From Pilatotrama ljubarskyi (taxonomy: Eukaryota > Basidiomycota > Agaricomycetes > Polyporales > Polyporaceae): a stretch of 61,736 nucleotides of DNA. Numbering within the stretch: the first letter of the stretch is position 1; each line of letters opens with the position of its first letter. The stretch lies in contig MU277724.1 of the NCBI GenBank assembly GCA_022385805.1, forward strand, positions 1 through 61,736, in the 5' to 3' direction. A program made the position numbers and the translations under genes. Below, in pieces: positions 59,880-61,736 of this stretch. Below the pieces are notes generated by a model. It was not told the origin of the DNA. It was given only the letters and a program-made list of their open reading frames with translations, and did not search any database.

Positions 59880-61736
59880 GCTGCTGAGGCCGGGACAAGC
59901 GACTGGGACTTCGAAGAAGTCCTGATCATGGTAGCTGCGAGGTGCGCCGAGCTATATGAAGGCCACGCCCGACTGTCCAGCCTGACTCAATGTCCTCCTG
60001 ATCAGTGCACGATATGTCAGCATCAGACCAGTCCATGAATGGTCCATTCCGTACGCGTTGCGTTGTCCCCATCATGCAGAACGCTGTGCCCACTGCCGAC
60101 CACAAGCCAATGCACAAGGGTACATCACTGGCGGCCGACCGCAGGCACCGAGACGGTCAAGAACCAAAGTAAGGTTAGTGACCATGAGGAACACCGGCGA
60201 AAAACGACTGCGCCTTCCCATGGCCGACGTGCGGCCGAGATTGGCATAACATGCCTTCACTCGCCATTCACTTCATAAAGCAATATAGCTCGCACCCAGT
60301 CGAACCGTTCAGAAGATCTCGGCAAGTTCGGCCTGCAGCGTGAGTGAGCCAAGTTGATAGACAATGGCAGGGTGCCAGCGGGGCAGGCTCAAAGCATCGG
60401 AGGAAGCATCCATGGATTCCAGCTGTAAGTACCATACATTTGGGTTGTACTTGGTAATTTATCTGTCTTCAAAAATAATTTGAAGCGCCAGCTCGAAAAT
60501 GGCGTCCTCTCCTGTTTCCTGCGAGCCGCCATGCTCGCACGATTTTTCAGATTATATCCTCTGGTACGCTTGACTAGCCAGAGCACCGTATGGTTGCACA
60601 TTCACGAGTACAGTAGAGACCCATAGCCCCCGATACTGATATGATCGAGCGAGCATTTTATCACAGTACCAAATAATCAAAAATGACGGTGCCAGCATGC
60701 TCAGTTCAATCTCAGTCACTTGTGTACCTGATCGGACGCAAAAGAACTCCACGTATAACCTGCACCCATATTGGCATGATCGTGCTCACACAATGTGCCA
60801 TATCCAGGCCCTCTAGCTGTAAGCATCGACTCTGAATGATGCACTCAAATTCAGCGTCCAAGCTGTTTGCTTCAAGGGACGGTAGCAGAAGAATCTTGAC
60901 GGCTCACGGGTTCAAGCTGGATGCGCTAATATGGTCCGGGCATGTTGACGCCGTATCAGGACGATCATGCACTCTACTCCGATGCCCGTATCCGTTTGCG
61001 GCTGCCCACGGGCATAAAGAATGAAGGTGCATGTTCAAGAGCCTCTTCCATCTTGCACGTGCGATCCCAAGCGTTTGGAGCGGGCTTACGCGGCAGCTCA
61101 TACTCCTCTCCGTCACAGACCCGAGTAACTGTATGAGTTAGCTCTTCCAGGCAATAACTCATCCTGTCCGATGCCATAGTGCAGCATATCAATGTGCGGG
61201 AGGCAGCGGACAATATTTATGTACTGTAGAACCTCCATGCTCTATGAGCTCCATGCGAGGTGGTGGGGGGAGGGAGGAACACAACAACTCCGCTCGCTCA
61301 TCTCGGACTTTCTCAGTTGCCATTTTGGCTTTCACACTTGGGCGGCTACCCCGGGCCGGGAAGCTTATGCCCAGATCTGGAAGTGGGCGGGACTGCTTCG
61401 TTCTCGCACCACCTGCTCCTCCCACGTTCGGCTCCTAGTTAGTGGTGTCACACCGAGTGACGCGACGGTGCTAATTAGGATGCCTCTCCGCAAATCCTCT
61501 TACCCTTGAAGGAACCTTTGGAGAAAGGCAGCCAAAAGGCGAATCCCTCTAAGCAGTCTTATAAGCAGTCTCATAAGCAAGCCTTATTATGTAGATTAGA
61601 TCCTACGAACTAATGAAGAGTAATCTACTGATAACAAGACTACTGTCCGAAAACGCCGGGTGTCGGCGCCTGTCACTGATGCCGTCGGCAAAGAGCCGTT
61701 CCGCGCTGTCCGGACCCGCTTGACGTCGTATCAGCC
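59880..61736. other. Right-hand end, no supported gene
   Basis: About 1.85 kb with only short frames on both strands. A plus-strand frame at 60839-60960 (MHSNSASKLFASRDGSRRIL, HGFKLDALIWSGHVDA) is mildly protein-like and might be part of a larger decayed gene; I found no exons to join. The start of the stretch holds the promoter of the arrestin-like gene. Confidence 0.4.
61550..61586 (+). repeat. Short tandem repeat, 12-bp unit
   Basis: TAAGCAGTCTTA is followed directly by TAAGCAGTCTCA and then a partial TAAGCAAGCCTTA. Just beyond, GTAGATTA (61591-61598) and TAATCTAC (61621-61628) form a perfect 8-bp inverted pair. The function is unknown, and it may be the edge of a dispersed repeat. Confidence 0.6.

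Noticed and set aside
60389..61213. Possible fragments of a HET-type or other accessory protein at the right end
   Set aside because: Short frames on both strands with only vague resemblance; no motif specific enough to name a family.

Overview
The window is nuclear DNA from a filamentous basidiomycete, most likely an Agaricomycete and perhaps a polypore. This is an inference. It rests on GC-rich coding sequence, genes broken by many introns of about 45-80 bp, densely packed genes on both strands, and families typical of Agaricomycetes: degenerate HGS-type kinase-like proteins, secreted proteins with a TNAER-ARGL segment after the signal peptide, and arrestin-like proteins. No plasmid, phage, CRISPR or rRNA signal was seen. 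One assembly gap (490 N) lies at 14976-15465. Multi-exon gene coordinates give the outer limits of the coding region, and splice sites were read by eye.

Layout. 0-9 kb: tRNA m5C methyltransferase Trm4/Ncl1 (-), an unassigned minus-strand locus, a WH1+CRIB protein of the WASP type (+), and a type II NADH dehydrogenase (-). 9-15 kb: an MFS permease of the Dal5-like anion:cation symporter group (+), the MICOS subunit Mic10 built from very small exons (+), and a 74-residue membrane protein (-). 16-29 kb: a block of conserved nuclear genes, namely UV-damage endonuclease Uve1 (+), elongation factor Spt5 (-), an F-box protein (+), a DUF302 protein (+), a NOSIP-like RING/U-box protein (-) with an apparent 8-bp frameshifting duplication, and an uncharacterised tail-anchored protein (-). 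30-38 kb: an accessory stretch with two diverged paralogues of an unrecognised low-complexity protein. The 3' end of each is copied into a hairpin 260-310 bp further downstream. It also holds a small membrane protein. 38-42 kb: two tandem pseudokinase-like genes. 44-48.5 kb: two tandem genes with the same nine-exon plan for secreted proteins of unknown function, separated by a possible inverted-repeat element. 49-56 kb: an HABP4-like ribosome/mRNA-binding protein (-) sharing a divergent promoter with a large OCRL/INPP5B-type inositol polyphosphate 5-phosphatase (+). That gene contains a 4-nt microexon and a 1.27-kb first intron. 56.5-60 kb: a mini Zn2Cys6 protein, an unassigned reading frame and an arrestin-like gene with an in-frame stop, all on the minus strand. 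60-61.7 kb: no convincing gene.

Most genes are independent housekeeping or accessory loci and form no operon-like pathway. The nearest to a functional grouping is mitochondrial: the alternative NADH dehydrogenase, Mic10 and possibly the small membrane protein. The most unusual material is the repeat-tailed paralogue pair (30.6-34.7 kb), the duplicated pseudokinases, the duplicated secreted-protein genes and the microexon in the 5-phosphatase.
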